From contig NZ_VIFV01000004.1 in assembly GCF_007004625.1 (NCBI RefSeq), positions 121,961 through 185,960 on the forward strand: a stretch of 64,000 nucleotides of DNA, in the 5' to 3' direction. This document shows positions 50,399-59,373 of this stretch, one piece after another. Source of the stretch: Planococcus salinarum (GTDB lineage Bacteria; Bacillota; Bacilli; Bacillales_A; Planococcaceae). The notes under the pieces were generated by a model. It did not search any database. It was not told the DNA's origin and was given only the letters and a program-made list of their open reading frames with translations. The first letter of the stretch is position 1. Each line of letters begins with the position of its first letter. A program made the position numbers and the translations under genes.

Positions 50399-51552
50399 AA
50401 AAGCTCCTTCAATTCGTTTTCGAGAAATGGTTTAGCAGACAGCAGAGCGGTAAACTGCCGGTACCGCTCCAGTTGTCCGGCGTCCGGTTGCCGTCCGGTT
50501 TTATAGGCGCGGATTAAAATGTTTTTGGGTGTATGCTCCATATCGATGAATTCCATCAATTGTGTTTCATAGCCGACAAGCGACAGCAATTCGGCGCGGA
50601 TGGAATCCGTCGCGAGCGCACTGAAGCGTTCTTTGATCAGGCCGTGCTGCAGCATAATGTTCAATTCCGGTGAAGCGATCTGGTGATTCAGTTCGGTTTG
50701 GCAGCAGGGTACACTCAATATGACTTTCGCGTTCCATTTGACGGCGCGGGCCAGTGCCATATCTGTGGCGACATCACAGGCATGCAAGGTCACCACCATA
50801 TCGACTGCGGAATCCTCGTTATAATCATTGATATCCCCTACCAGAAATTCCAGTTGCCCGTAGCCCAGGTCTTCCGCAATCATTTGGCATTCTTCAATCA
50901 CTTCTTTTTTCAGATCAAGCCCCGTCACCCGGAGGTCGAGCCCTTTTTCTACACGCAGGTAATGATACAGCGCAAAAGTCAGGTACGATTTTCCCGAACC
51001 GAAGTCGAGGATGCGGACTGTCCGGTCTTTCGGCAGGTGGACCAGCGCATCGTCGATGAATTCGATGAACCGGTTGATCTGGCGGAATTTATCGTATTTT
51101 TGTTTTTTGACACTGCCATCCGGATTCTGCACACCGAGGCGCACCAGAAACGGATAGGGAATGCCGTCTTCCAGCAAATATTGTTTTTTCCGGTTATGCG
51201 AAAGCTCCACTTGTTTTTTCCCGGTCTCTTCGGTTTTCCAGCCCACTTTGAATTTCTTGGACAACTGGACCTGGACCTTTTCTTCCGTGAACTGGAAGAG
51301 ACCCTGGCGAAACTCCGCGAATAAATTCTCTAATTCTTGCCCGGCTTCTTCTGCCGTCAAATTTTTATGTTTCAGCACATGCTCGTGCTGGTACTCAAAT
51401 TGAATATAATACAGATCTTTAATTTCCACGGGTTTCAGTCGGATGCGTTTCAAATCGCCTGATTTCTGCCTCGGCTGGCTGATGGTTGCAGAAACAAGCT
51501 TATGCTGAGCGATGCGTTCCGTGAGTTCCTGTTGCATTTCTTTTAATTCCAT
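50395..51552 (-). CDS. SAM-dependent methyltransferase, METTL25/RRNAD1-like
   Basis: 385 residues. The N-terminal ~150 residues are a charged helical/beta module. A Rossmann methyltransferase domain follows: motif I ILDFGSGKSYLTFALYHYL (about 184-202), VTGLDLKKE, LVGDINDY, VTLHACDVATD and SVPCCQTELNHQ. The HACD and PCC motifs match eukaryotic METTL25/RRNAD1-type enzymes. The target is probably an RNA or ribosomal component, by family inference only. First of a two-gene operon. Confidence 0.75.
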   Translation of the reverse strand: MELKEMQQELTERIAQHKLVSATISQPRQKSGDLKRIRLKPVEIKDLYYIQFEYQHEHVLKHKNLTAEEAGQELENLFAEFRQGLFQFTEEKVQVQLSKKFKVGWKTEETGKKQVELSHNRKKQYLLEDGIPYPFLVRLGVQNPDGSVKKQKYDKFRQINRFIEFIDDALVHLPKDRTVRILDFGSGKSYLTFALYHYLRVEKGLDLRVTGLDLKKEVIEECQMIAEDLGYGQLEFLVGDINDYNEDSAVDMVVTLHACDVATDMALARAVKWNAKVILSVPCCQTELNHQIASPELNIMLQHGLIKERFSALATDSIRAELLSLVGYETQLMEFIDMEHTPKNILIRAYKTGRQPDAGQLERYRQFTALLSAKPFLENELKELL

Positions 51553-51713
51553 TGCATTTCCTTTCCTGATTCAAGATAAGACAAGTTTATCACGGAAACG
51601 AGCAATTGAGACAGTAACTGTTTGTGGAATCTCTACCGGGATGTTAAATTATTTGGAATTTTATGATAATATTATAAGGGAAATGAAAACGTATACACTT
51701 TGGGGGTATGGAA

Positions 51714-53357
51714 ATGGCGATTTTACATCAAACTGTCGGGGAAACGATCCGGAAGCAAGCATCTCTCCATCCGGAAACAGAGGCATATGTCTATCCGGAA
51801 CACGGAATACGCAAAACGTATAAGGAATTCGATGAGGAAACCGACCGGCTGGCCAAATCCTTTATTGGTCTCGGGATTGAAAAAGGCGAGCATATTGCCA
51901 TTTGGTCTGATAACAAGCGGGAATGGCTGCTGAGCCAATTCGCCACCGGGAAAATGGGCGGTGTTCTGGTGACCGTCAATACGAGCTACCAGTCAAGTGA
52001 ACTTGAATACCTCCTGAAGCAATCCGATTCGACCACGTTGATATTAGGCGAAGAATTCAAAGGCAGTAATTATATCGACATTATCAATACCGTGTGCCCG
52101 GAGCTGAAAAGCTCGGAAAAAGGGGAGATCCGGAGCGGGAAACTGCCGAATTTCAAGCGCGTTATTGTTATGGGTGAAAACAATTATCCTGGCATCTATA
52201 CGTGGAGGGAATTTGAGGCTTTCGCCGATGGGGTGTCGGATGAGCAATTGGAAGAGCAATTCCGATCAATGGACCCGGACGATGTCATCAATATCCAGTA
52301 TACATCCGGTACGACGGGGTTCCCGAAAGGCGTCATGCTGACGCATCTGAATGTCGTCAACAACGGTAAGCTGGTAGGTGATACGATGAATCTGACGGAA
52401 AACGACCGCTTGTGCATTCCGGTGCCGTTCTTTCATTGCTTCGGCTGTGTACTGGGAACAATGGCGGCTGTCACCCATTCCACGACGATGGTCATTGCCG
52501 AACAATTCGATCCGGAAAAAGTGCTGCAGATGGTGCAGGATGAAAAATGTACCGGATTGCATGGCGTTCCGACAATGTTCATAGCGGAACTGAACCATCC
52601 CGACTTTGCATCATTTGATACTTCCACGCTGCGCACCGGTATCATGGCCGGTTCGCCATGCCCGATTGAAGTCATGAAAAAAGTGATCAGGGACATGGGA
52701 GCGTCGGAAATCACCATCGCCTACGGCCAAACAGAATCTTCGCCGGTCATCACCCAAACCCGTGCGGACGATGCCATTGAAAAACGGGTTTCCACTGTCG
52801 GCAAACCGCATGCCGAAGTCGAAGTGAAGATTATCAATCCTGCAACTGGGGAAACTGTGCCTGCTGGTGTACCGGGAGAATTGTGCACACGCGGTTATCA
52901 TATCATGAAGGGTTATTATCAAAACGAAGCAGCGACGAAAAATGCAATCGATCCGGAGGGCTGGCTTCATACGGGCGATATCGCCATGGAAGATGACGAC
53001 GGTTATATCGCCATTACCGGCCGCATCAAAGACATGGTCATCCGAGGCGGAGAAAACATTTATCCGCGGGAAATTGAAGAATTCCTTTACAGCCATTATG
53101 CCATTCAGGACGTTCAGGTCGTCGGAGTGCCGGATCCCAAATATGGAGAGGAATTGATGGCCTGGGTCATTCTTAAAGAAGGCGAAACACTTGATGCGGA
53201 AGAACTGCGGGATTATTGCACGGGCAAAATTTCGCGCCATAAAATTCCCCGCTATTTCGAATTTACGAAAGAATACCCGATGACCGCTTCGGGCAAAATT
53301 CAGAAATTCAAACTCCGGGAACTTTCCATTGAATTGACAGAAAGCAGTCAGGTGTAA
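51714..53357 (+). CDS. Acyl-CoA synthetase (AMP-binding, YngI/FadD-like)
   Basis: 547 residues of the adenylate-forming family: P-loop YTSGTTGFPKGVMLTH (about 196-211), YGQTESSPVIT (about 343-353), LHTGDIAMEDDDGYIAITGRIKDMVIRGGENIYPREIE, and the catalytic Lys in MTASGKIQKFKLRE (about 522-535). It activates a carboxylic acid, probably medium- or long-chain fatty acid, with ATP and CoA. ATG 51714 (GGGGG 7 nt upstream) is favoured over 51708. Monocistronic. Confidence 0.88.
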   Translation: MAILHQTVGETIRKQASLHPETEAYVYPEHGIRKTYKEFDEETDRLAKSFIGLGIEKGEHIAIWSDNKREWLLSQFATGKMGGVLVTVNTSYQSSELEYLLKQSDSTTLILGEEFKGSNYIDIINTVCPELKSSEKGEIRSGKLPNFKRVIVMGENNYPGIYTWREFEAFADGVSDEQLEEQFRSMDPDDVINIQYTSGTTGFPKGVMLTHLNVVNNGKLVGDTMNLTENDRLCIPVPFFHCFGCVLGTMAAVTHSTTMVIAEQFDPEKVLQMVQDEKCTGLHGVPTMFIAELNHPDFASFDTSTLRTGIMAGSPCPIEVMKKVIRDMGASEITIAYGQTESSPVITQTRADDAIEKRVSTVGKPHAEVEVKIINPATGETVPAGVPGELCTRGYHIMKGYYQNEAATKNAIDPEGWLHTGDIAMEDDDGYIAITGRIKDMVIRGGENIYPREIEEFLYSHYAIQDVQVVGVPDPKYGEELMAWVILKEGETLDAEELRDYCTGKISRHKIPRYFEFTKEYPMTASGKIQKFKLRELSIELTESSQV

Positions 53358-53400
53358 CCAAAAAGAGGTGCCGCAATAATTGCAGCACCTCTTTTTGGTT
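53356..53400 (+). terminator. Terminator of the acyl-CoA synthetase gene
   Basis: 16-bp stem AACCAAAAAGAGGTGC / GCACCTCTTTTTGGTT, 13-nt loop. Confidence 0.85.
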
Positions 53401-53494
53401 GATATAGCAGGTTTCTTCTATATATATCCCCATCCGAAAGAATGGAAATTTGTTTAATCGGAAGTAATTGAGGGGAAACTGGTAAAGTAACAAA

Positions 53495-53512
53495 TATCTT
53501 GAATACAAGGTA
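53495..53512 (+). promoter_or_regulatory. Inverted repeat upstream of wrbA resembling an MhqR box
   Basis: TATCTTG-AATA-CAAGGTA, close to the B. subtilis MhqR consensus TATCTCGAATTCGAGATA. MhqR is a quinone-responsive MarR repressor controlling quinone reductases, which fits a wrbA gene. A TTGAGG-like -35 lies upstream at 53468. Confidence 0.5.
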
Positions 53513-53566
53513 TTTACATGTTCTGCAGCTGCCTTGGAATGACAATGCGAAGGAGAGATGTTTAAA

Positions 53567-54184
53567 ATGGCAAATGTAAAATTGGCGATCATCTACTACA
53601 GCTCCACGGGTACAAATTATCAGATGGCCCAATGGGCTGAAGAAGCAGCTAAAGAAGCGGGAGCAGAAGTGAAACTTGCAAAAGTGAAGGAAAATGCACC
53701 GGATGCAGCAATCGATTCGAATCCCGCATGGCGGGAGCACCTGAACGCTACAGCGGATGTGCCGACAGCAGAGGTGGATATGCTGGACTGGGCGGACGCA
53801 ATCATATTCAGTGTGCCGACACGTTTCGGACATGTATCCTCACAGGTGCAACAATTCCTGGATACGACGGGCGGCTTATGGGCACAAGGGAAATTGGCGA
53901 ACAAAGTTGTAAGCGCAATGACTTCGGCACAAAACCCGCATGGCGGTCAGGAATCCACCGTTCTTGCTCTTTATACTTCTATGTTCCATTGGGGCGCCAT
54001 CGTGGCAGCGCCGGGGTACTCAGATCCGGCACTCTTCAAAGCCGGCGGAAATCCATATGGTACAAGCGTATCTGTCGATCAGGATAACAATATGGTGGAA
54101 GACGTACAGGATGCAGTCAGCTATCAGGCGAAGCATACTGTGGAAGTGGCTCAATGGATTAAAAATGGTAGAAGCCAGCAATAA
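53567..54184 (+). CDS. wrbA: NAD(P)H:quinone oxidoreductase, type IV (WrbA family)
   Basis: 205 residues, flavodoxin-like fold. FMN-phosphate loop YYSSTGTNYQMA (about 9-20), VPTRFGHVSSQVQQFLDTTGGLW (about 87-109) and the TSAQNPHGGQEST loop. WrbA reduces quinones by two electrons, avoiding semiquinones. ATG 53567 sits at a good distance from AAGGAGAG; ATG 53558 is too close to it. An MhqR-like repeat lies upstream. Confidence 0.88.
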   Translation: MANVKLAIIYYSSTGTNYQMAQWAEEAAKEAGAEVKLAKVKENAPDAAIDSNPAWREHLNATADVPTAEVDMLDWADAIIFSVPTRFGHVSSQVQQFLDTTGGLWAQGKLANKVVSAMTSAQNPHGGQESTVLALYTSMFHWGAIVAAPGYSDPALFKAGGNPYGTSVSVDQDNNMVEDVQDAVSYQAKHTVEVAQWIKNGRSQQ

Positions 54185-54195
54185 TATATCAATTT

Positions 54196-54232
54196 AAAGC
54201 AGATGGGCCAATACACTCCTCATCTGCTTTTT
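54196..54232 (+). terminator. Terminator of wrbA
   Basis: AAAGCAGATG / CATCTGCTTT stem with a 15-nt loop, T run. Confidence 0.8.
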
Positions 54233-54329
54233 CTGTATGTTTAAAGGTGCAATCAAAAAATATTAAGGGCAATCTGCAGTGAATTCATATAAAAGATTTG
54301 TTATTTAAATTACGGATGGAGCGATTCAG

Positions 54330-55055
54330 ATGTTTTGGAACACGCTGCTTTATATTATCGGCTTTGTACTTATTCATCTTTTTTCAAAAAATATGAAGTT
54401 TCTCGATGTGGTTCCGCGCAGCCGGTTTTTATCTGTCGTCGGAGGGATATCGGTAGCGTATGTATTCTTGCATCTTCTGCCTGAACTCGGCCATTTCCAA
54501 CAGGAACTGGAAGGGGAACTGGGTAGTAGTGCGTGGAGATTTATTGAAAGTCACATCTATATAATGGCAATGATGGGACTTGCCATCTTTTACGGCCTGG
54601 AAGTGATGGTCAAAAAATCCAAGAAAAAGCAAGGTAAGAAAACCCAGGCTCCGGCAGGTGTTTTCTGGGTGCATATTGGAACATTCATTTTATACAATTC
54701 TCTGATTGGATATTTATTGGTTCATGATCAATTTGCAAACAGGTGGGGAATGTTCTTTTACTTTGTGGCAATGGGACTTCATTTTATTACTATTGATAAA
54801 TCTTTACGGAGCACTCATAAAAAAGATTATGACAAATATGGTCGATGGCTTTTGACTACGGCAATTATCATTGGCTGGCTGGTTGGAATTTTGACGGAAG
54901 TGGGGGAATTGGTTGTCTCTTTACTTGTGGCATTATTAGCCGGGGGCGTAATCCTGAATGTCATGAAAGAAGAACTTCCCGAAGAGCGGGAAAGCAGTTT
55001 TCTTTCTTTCGCCATAGGGATGATGACTTATTCAATACTATGGCTGCTAATATAA
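54330..55055 (+). CDS. Polytopic membrane protein resembling ZIP metal transporters
   Basis: 241 residues, about seven or eight helices with a Lys-rich cytoplasmic loop (KKSKKKQGKKTQ, about 94-105). HLLPEL (about 47-52) and GLHFITIDKSLR (about 151-162) echo the His-containing helices IV/V of ZIP zinc transporters, but the canonical HNxxD is absent. Transport of a divalent metal is possible; confidence is low. A GGAGCG precedes the ATG. No terminator immediately after. Confidence 0.55.
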   Translation: MFWNTLLYIIGFVLIHLFSKNMKFLDVVPRSRFLSVVGGISVAYVFLHLLPELGHFQQELEGELGSSAWRFIESHIYIMAMMGLAIFYGLEVMVKKSKKKQGKKTQAPAGVFWVHIGTFILYNSLIGYLLVHDQFANRWGMFFYFVAMGLHFITIDKSLRSTHKKDYDKYGRWLLTTAIIIGWLVGILTEVGELVVSLLVALLAGGVILNVMKEELPEERESSFLSFAIGMMTYSILWLLI

Positions 55056-55161
55056 AAATGAAATTAATAGCATTTTCTGACTATTTAAAGTATAATTCAA
55101 TTCATATATATGGGTACTATGATACAAGCCTTTTAAACTATCATCTTGTGAGGTGGCTGAA

Positions 55162-55338
55162 GTGGTAAAAGAAGAGGAAAAAGTTGTTTTCATAGGCGAA
55201 CTGGATAAAATGCGTGATGAATATCGAAAATGCCGGGACCTCTCTTTGCGCCTGCAGATTGAAGAGGACATTGAATTGCTGCAAAAAGCCATCATCATCT
55301 CAGAAAACGGATCGGAAGAATATTTCAATAGAACCTGA
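55162..55338 (+). CDS. Small acidic helical protein, 58 aa
   Basis: 58 residues beginning MVKEEEKVVF, predicted helical (IGELDKMRDEYRKCRDLSLRLQIEEDIELLQKAI). GTG 55162 lies 6 nt after GAGGTG; GTG 55153 would start inside that site. A terminator directly follows the stop, supporting a real small gene. Function unknown. Confidence 0.55.
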   Translation: MVKEEEKVVFIGELDKMRDEYRKCRDLSLRLQIEEDIELLQKAIIISENGSEEYFNRT

Positions 55339-55369
55339 AACCCGCATACTAAAAAGTGTGCGGGTTTTC
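55337..55369 (+). terminator. Terminator of the 58-aa gene
   Basis: AAACCCGCATAC / GTGTGCGGGTTT with a short A-rich loop and T run. Confidence 0.8.
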
Positions 55370-55374
55370 GTTTG

Positions 55375-55412
55375 CAGAAAGGGTTTATTTCCCGGGAAAT
55401 AAACCCTTTCTG
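55375..55412. other. Perfect 38-bp palindrome upstream of cydDC
   Basis: CAGAAAGGGTTTATTTCCC followed immediately by its exact complement, centred on CCCGGG, with no loop. It lies 6 bp after a terminator and about 115 bp before cydD. A Rex-like half site TTGTGAA follows at 55414-55420. Confidence 0.85.
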
Positions 55413-55528
55413 TTTGTGAACAAGACTGTAACAAAACTGCTGATTTTTAGCAGCGCACAGACCCTCGGAACGGAATATGGAGCAACATCCTTTATAATAG
55501 GGTTATATGAATGGAGAGGGAGAACAGT

Positions 55529-57256
55529 ATGAAGGACTTGAAAGGGCTTGCTTTTGAACAGAAAAAACAAATTGGCCTGCTGATTGCGATGTCAGTCCTG
55601 AAAGGGGCGTCGACAATCGGCCAGGCTGTATTTTTCGTTCTCGTTGTTGATGGAGTCTTTATAAAGGGGCGAAGTTTTGAAGAAATACTGCCGTTTCTCT
55701 ATGCACTGTTAATCTCCATCATCATTCGTTCTCTCTCAAGTTACATTATCGGGCGTACAGGCGTCGAAATGGCTGCTGTTGTCAAAAAACAAATGCGAAT
55801 GAAATTGATCCGTTCTTTTGCCGAAGATCCTCTATTGTCTTCTGCCGAAAGCCATTCCGGACGAAAAGTCAGTTTGCTGATGGATGCCGTTGATGAGACG
55901 GACGGCTTTTTCAGTAAGTACATCCCCCAATTGATACAAAGTTACATTATTCCACTGATGCTCCTGGTAGTGGTCTTTTCCCAAAACTGGACAACGGGCC
56001 TCATAATATTGGTGACTGCTCCCTTCATACCGGTCTTTATGGCGATTGTCGGTAAAAGGACAAAAGAAAAAGCGGACGAGAAGATGGAGCAGCTGAACAG
56101 GTTCTCCGGAACATTCCTTGATATTTTACAGGGGCTGACCACATTGCGGCTGTTTGGCCAAAGCAAGAAACAAAAAGAAAAAATTGAAGAGAGCAGCAAA
56201 AATTTTCGGGATTCAACTATTGATGTTCTAAAGTCGGCCTTCCTGTCTTCTCTGACCCTTGAATACATTTCGATGCTCAGCATCGGGATTATTGCTCTCG
56301 AAGTGGGTTTGCGGCTTGTCGTTTTTGATAACCTCAGCTTCTTCAGCGCATTCTTTATCATGATTCTGGTTCCGGATTTTTTTACGATGCTGAAAGATTT
56401 CGGCAGTGCGTTCCACACGGCCCGCGGAAGTGTAGCTGCATCGCAACTGTTGCATGAAGAGCTTGCCAAAGAGCGGAAGCCGGTGGCGTGGGGGGAAATG
56501 GAATTGCCGGAAAGTATGCCGCCGCATATCAGGTTCGAAAAGGTGTGTTTTTCATATAACGATGAATTCAGGTTAAGCGATATTTCCCTGGATATAAAAC
56601 CGTACAGCAAAATCGCCATCATCGGCAAGAGTGGTTCGGGGAAAACTACATTGATGCATATCCTGGCCGGATTACTGCCGGTATCGGAAGGGGATATTCT
56701 GATTGATGGGAAGAGGCGCAATGATATCAGCGAAACTGGCTGGTTCAACCAGCTCAGCTATATTTCCCAGTCCCCTTATCTTTTTGCCGGTTCGATCAAA
56801 GAAAATATTGCAATCGGCACGAACAGGGAGCCAACGCAGGAAGAGATTGCTGAAGCAGCGGAAAAAGCCGGCGTTACGGAGCTTATCGATTCTTTGCCGC
56901 AAGGCTACGGGACATTGGTAGGAGAAGGCGGCCGCGGATTGTCTGGCGGCGAAAAGCAGCGCATCGCCCTGGCGCGGGCTTTTTTGAAAAAGCCGAATGT
57001 AATTCTATTCGATGAGCCGACAACCGGCCTCGATCTGCATACAGAAATGATTCTGCAGCAATCCCTTGCAGAGCTTTCGAAAAAGGCGACAGTAATAACG
57101 GTGGCGCATAGATTGCATACGGTGCGCGCTTCAGACAACATTGTTTTTCTTCAAAATGGCAAAGTGGTTGCTTGCGGCACACACGAAGAATTGGCTGGAG
57201 AGTTCGGACCGTACGAGGAACTGTTGCCGCTCCAGCAAGGAGGTGCAATGCGATGA
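55529..57256 (+). CDS. cydD: Thiol-reductant/heme ABC exporter subunit CydD
   Basis: 575 residues: six-helix ABC exporter domain (about 1-310) and ATPase domain (about 335-575) with Walker A GKSGSGKTTL, signature LSGGEKQRIALARAFLKKP and Walker B VILFDEPTTGLD. With CydC it exports cysteine/glutathione or moves heme, and is needed to assemble cytochrome bd oxidase. ATG 55529 has AGAGGGAG 7 nt upstream. TATAAT at 55493-55498 is a likely -10. cydAB are not in this window. Confidence 0.85.
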   Translation: MKDLKGLAFEQKKQIGLLIAMSVLKGASTIGQAVFFVLVVDGVFIKGRSFEEILPFLYALLISIIIRSLSSYIIGRTGVEMAAVVKKQMRMKLIRSFAEDPLLSSAESHSGRKVSLLMDAVDETDGFFSKYIPQLIQSYIIPLMLLVVVFSQNWTTGLIILVTAPFIPVFMAIVGKRTKEKADEKMEQLNRFSGTFLDILQGLTTLRLFGQSKKQKEKIEESSKNFRDSTIDVLKSAFLSSLTLEYISMLSIGIIALEVGLRLVVFDNLSFFSAFFIMILVPDFFTMLKDFGSAFHTARGSVAASQLLHEELAKERKPVAWGEMELPESMPPHIRFEKVCFSYNDEFRLSDISLDIKPYSKIAIIGKSGSGKTTLMHILAGLLPVSEGDILIDGKRRNDISETGWFNQLSYISQSPYLFAGSIKENIAIGTNREPTQEEIAEAAEKAGVTELIDSLPQGYGTLVGEGGRGLSGGEKQRIALARAFLKKPNVILFDEPTTGLDLHTEMILQQSLAELSKKATVITVAHRLHTVRASDNIVFLQNGKVVACGTHEELAGEFGPYEELLPLQQGGAMR

Positions 57257-58959
57257 AGGAATTAGCACAGGTACTGAAATTGACGATACTGGAAAAACGT
57301 GATGTGTCATTGGCAATTATCTTCGGTGTGCTTGCGGGTCTGGCGAGCGTCGCGCTATTGGCTTCGAGTGGCTATTTAATTTCCAAAGCGGCTCTTACCG
57401 GACAGATGACTGTGCTGATCGTCATTGGGGCGAGCCTGAAATTATTCGGACTGGGTTCAGCCATCAGCCGCTATGCGGAAAGACTCCTTTCCCACCGGGC
57501 CACTTTCACAATGCTTGGCAACCTGAGAGTCGCTTTTTTTGAGAAGCTCGCTCCCGTGGCACCCGAAATTTATGGGAAATACCGAAGTGGGGATTTGCTG
57601 GCCAGAATTATCGGCGATGTCGAAAGTCTGCAGAATTTTCTGCTGCGCGTATTTTATCCACCGGTCGTGCTGCTGTTGGTGTTTACCGGTACAATTCTCT
57701 TTACTCTCTATTTCTCGGTATATACAGCAATCCTGCTTGCCCTCGGCTACCTCCTCACTGCCGTGGCGGTGCCGGCATACTTTGCCTGGCGCAAGCGCAG
57801 GAAGGACTGGAGAATCAGAGAGAGCCGCGGAGCTCTGTCAGCTGAAGCGGCCGAATTTCTGTATGGTTTCCGTGAGCTGAAAATTTACCAGCAACTTTCC
57901 GGAAAAGAACAGCTATTGGCACAGTTGATCGATTCCTATCACGAAGAACAAAGAAATGAAGGGGAAGAGGAAGTCTACAGCCAGTCGATCAATGGACTTT
58001 TTGCTCTTCTTGTATCATTGGCAATTCTTGCAGTAGGCGCATATTCCACCGCTGCCGGCGATTTGAACGGGTTGTATTTGGCCATGCTGGTGATGATTTC
58101 ATTGGGTGTTTTTGAAAACATCTCACCGATGGCGGCATTTCCCGGGCATTTTGAAGAGAGTCGGAAAGCGGCTGTCCGGCTCGAATCCATTGTCGATGAA
58201 ACACCCCGTAAAAAGAAGATGGCAGAGCTGCCGCCGGGACCTCTGTCCGTATCTGCGCGAAACCTGTCTTACGTGTTTCCGGGGGAACAACGACCGGCGT
58301 TGAAAAATATCACCATCGATTTTCCGGCAGGCAGCAGAACTGCAGTCGTTGGTCCGAGCGGTTCCGGCAAGTCGACATTGTTGGCTCTGCTGATGGATGT
58401 GCTTCCTGCTCACGGAGGACACGTCCTTTATAATGGGCGAACTTCCGAAGACTTTTCTCAGGAAAGTATTTGGCGCGGGCTTAATGCAGTGCTTCAGGAA
58501 AATCATTTTTTCTATGGCACCCTGCGCAGCAACCTGCATATTGCCGATTCTTCAGCTGATGACGGAGAGATGATCGCTGCTCTGAACAAAGTGGAACTCG
58601 GTGGATTTTCACTGGATATGGAAGTGGAAGAAAAAGGCCAGAACCTGTCCGGTGGGGAAAGGCAGCGTCTCGCAATAGCACGCGCCATTTTGAAAGGGAG
58701 TGCATTATGGCTGCTCGACGAACCTGTTTCATCCGTCGATTCTGCGACAGGAAGGATTATTTACGAGCGGCTTTTCGAAGATAATCGAGGTGACACATTC
58801 ATCATCATCAGCCATGACCTGGCCGGTCTTGAAAAGATGGATCAAATCATCGTCATGGACCATGGCGAAGTAATCGAAAGTGGGTCGTATGGTGAATTGA
58901 TGGAACGGAAAGGCTATTTCCACGGATTGAAGGAAATCGAGCAGCAGGTTATGGCGTAA
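57253..58959 (+). CDS. cydC: Thiol-reductant/heme ABC exporter subunit CydC
   Basis: 568 residues, the same fold as CydD, with the CydC-typical SRYAERLLSHRATFTMLGNLRVAFFEKL (about 75-102). ATPase domain: Walker A GPSGSGKST (about 360-368), LSGGERQRLAIARAIL, LWLLDEPVSSVD (the usual Asp-Glu-Pro kept). Its ATG overlaps the cydD stop (ATGA) and is preceded by GGAGGTG, so start and coupling are clear. Forms a heterodimer with CydD. Confidence 0.88.
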   Translation: MKELAQVLKLTILEKRDVSLAIIFGVLAGLASVALLASSGYLISKAALTGQMTVLIVIGASLKLFGLGSAISRYAERLLSHRATFTMLGNLRVAFFEKLAPVAPEIYGKYRSGDLLARIIGDVESLQNFLLRVFYPPVVLLLVFTGTILFTLYFSVYTAILLALGYLLTAVAVPAYFAWRKRRKDWRIRESRGALSAEAAEFLYGFRELKIYQQLSGKEQLLAQLIDSYHEEQRNEGEEEVYSQSINGLFALLVSLAILAVGAYSTAAGDLNGLYLAMLVMISLGVFENISPMAAFPGHFEESRKAAVRLESIVDETPRKKKMAELPPGPLSVSARNLSYVFPGEQRPALKNITIDFPAGSRTAVVGPSGSGKSTLLALLMDVLPAHGGHVLYNGRTSEDFSQESIWRGLNAVLQENHFFYGTLRSNLHIADSSADDGEMIAALNKVELGGFSLDMEVEEKGQNLSGGERQRLAIARAILKGSALWLLDEPVSSVDSATGRIIYERLFEDNRGDTFIIISHDLAGLEKMDQIIVMDHGEVIESGSYGELMERKGYFHGLKEIEQQVMA

Positions 58960-59007
58960 AGCAATAAAAAACCGCTGAGAGTTTCTCGGCGGTGTAAATG
59001 TTCGATG

Positions 59008-59034
59008 GCAAAGCTTACGCGGCTTTGCTTTTTT
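59008..59034 (+). terminator. Terminator of cydDC
   Basis: GCAAAGC / GCTTTGC stem followed by TTTTTT. A second hairpin without T run (ACCGCTGAGA / TCTCGGCGGT) precedes it at 58971. Confidence 0.8.
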
Positions 59035-59263
59035 ATTTTGCCAAAAAATCCTGCTCTTTTTTTGCGTCTTCCAATTTCATCTGTTCCAGCTCGAGCCGCA
59101 ACTTTTGCGTCTCGATTACATAATTGTCATGCTTCAGCCGTTCAAGCTCGATTTCACTTTCTATCATCTTGTGCTTCAGCTTGGTTTGCGTTTCCAGATG
59201 GGAAGTGATGATTGCGGCCAACGGGATGGAAAAAATCATTATAACTGCCACCAGATAAATCAT
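59033..59263 (-). CDS. Small membrane protein with cytoplasmic coiled coil, 76 aa
   Basis: 76 residues: one N-terminal helix (about 2-22), then an uninterrupted charged heptad-type helix (KHKMIESEIELERLKHDNYVIETQKLRLELEQMK). It may form a membrane-tethered coiled-coil dimer. AGAGGTGG lies 6 nt before ATG 59263; the longer frame is not used. Divergent from des, sharing the region with the DesR-type palindrome, so co-regulation is possible. Confidence 0.65.
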   Translation of the reverse strand: MIYLVAVIMIFSIPLAAIITSHLETQTKLKHKMIESEIELERLKHDNYVIETQKLRLELEQMKLEDAKKEQDFLAK

Positions 59264-59351
59264 GGAATCCACCTCTTCTGCGTAACATCTTATTTGAATT
59301 TCTAGTACTTTACCCTTCCGGATAATAAAGGAAACTCTTCCGCTGCCGCAA

Positions 59352-59373
59352 ATACATGACAAGTGTCATGTAT
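59352..59373 (+). promoter_or_regulatory. DesR-type operator upstream of des
   Basis: Perfect inverted repeat with 10-bp arms and core ATGACA-AG-TGTCAT. It lies about 100 bp before des, and an imperfect copy (ATGACTTATTCAT) follows at 59388-59400, as expected for paired DesR sites. A likely -10 (TATTAT) lies near 59417. Confidence 0.75.

Noticed and set aside
51553..51707. Regulatory site search before the acyl-CoA synthetase gene
   Set aside because: Only AT-rich sequence without a convincing operator; a FadR-type site was not recognised.
55321..55412. Palindrome plus preceding hairpin considered as a tRNA or riboswitch
   Set aside because: No cloverleaf or conserved riboswitch core; the first part is a plain terminator and the second a loop-less palindrome.
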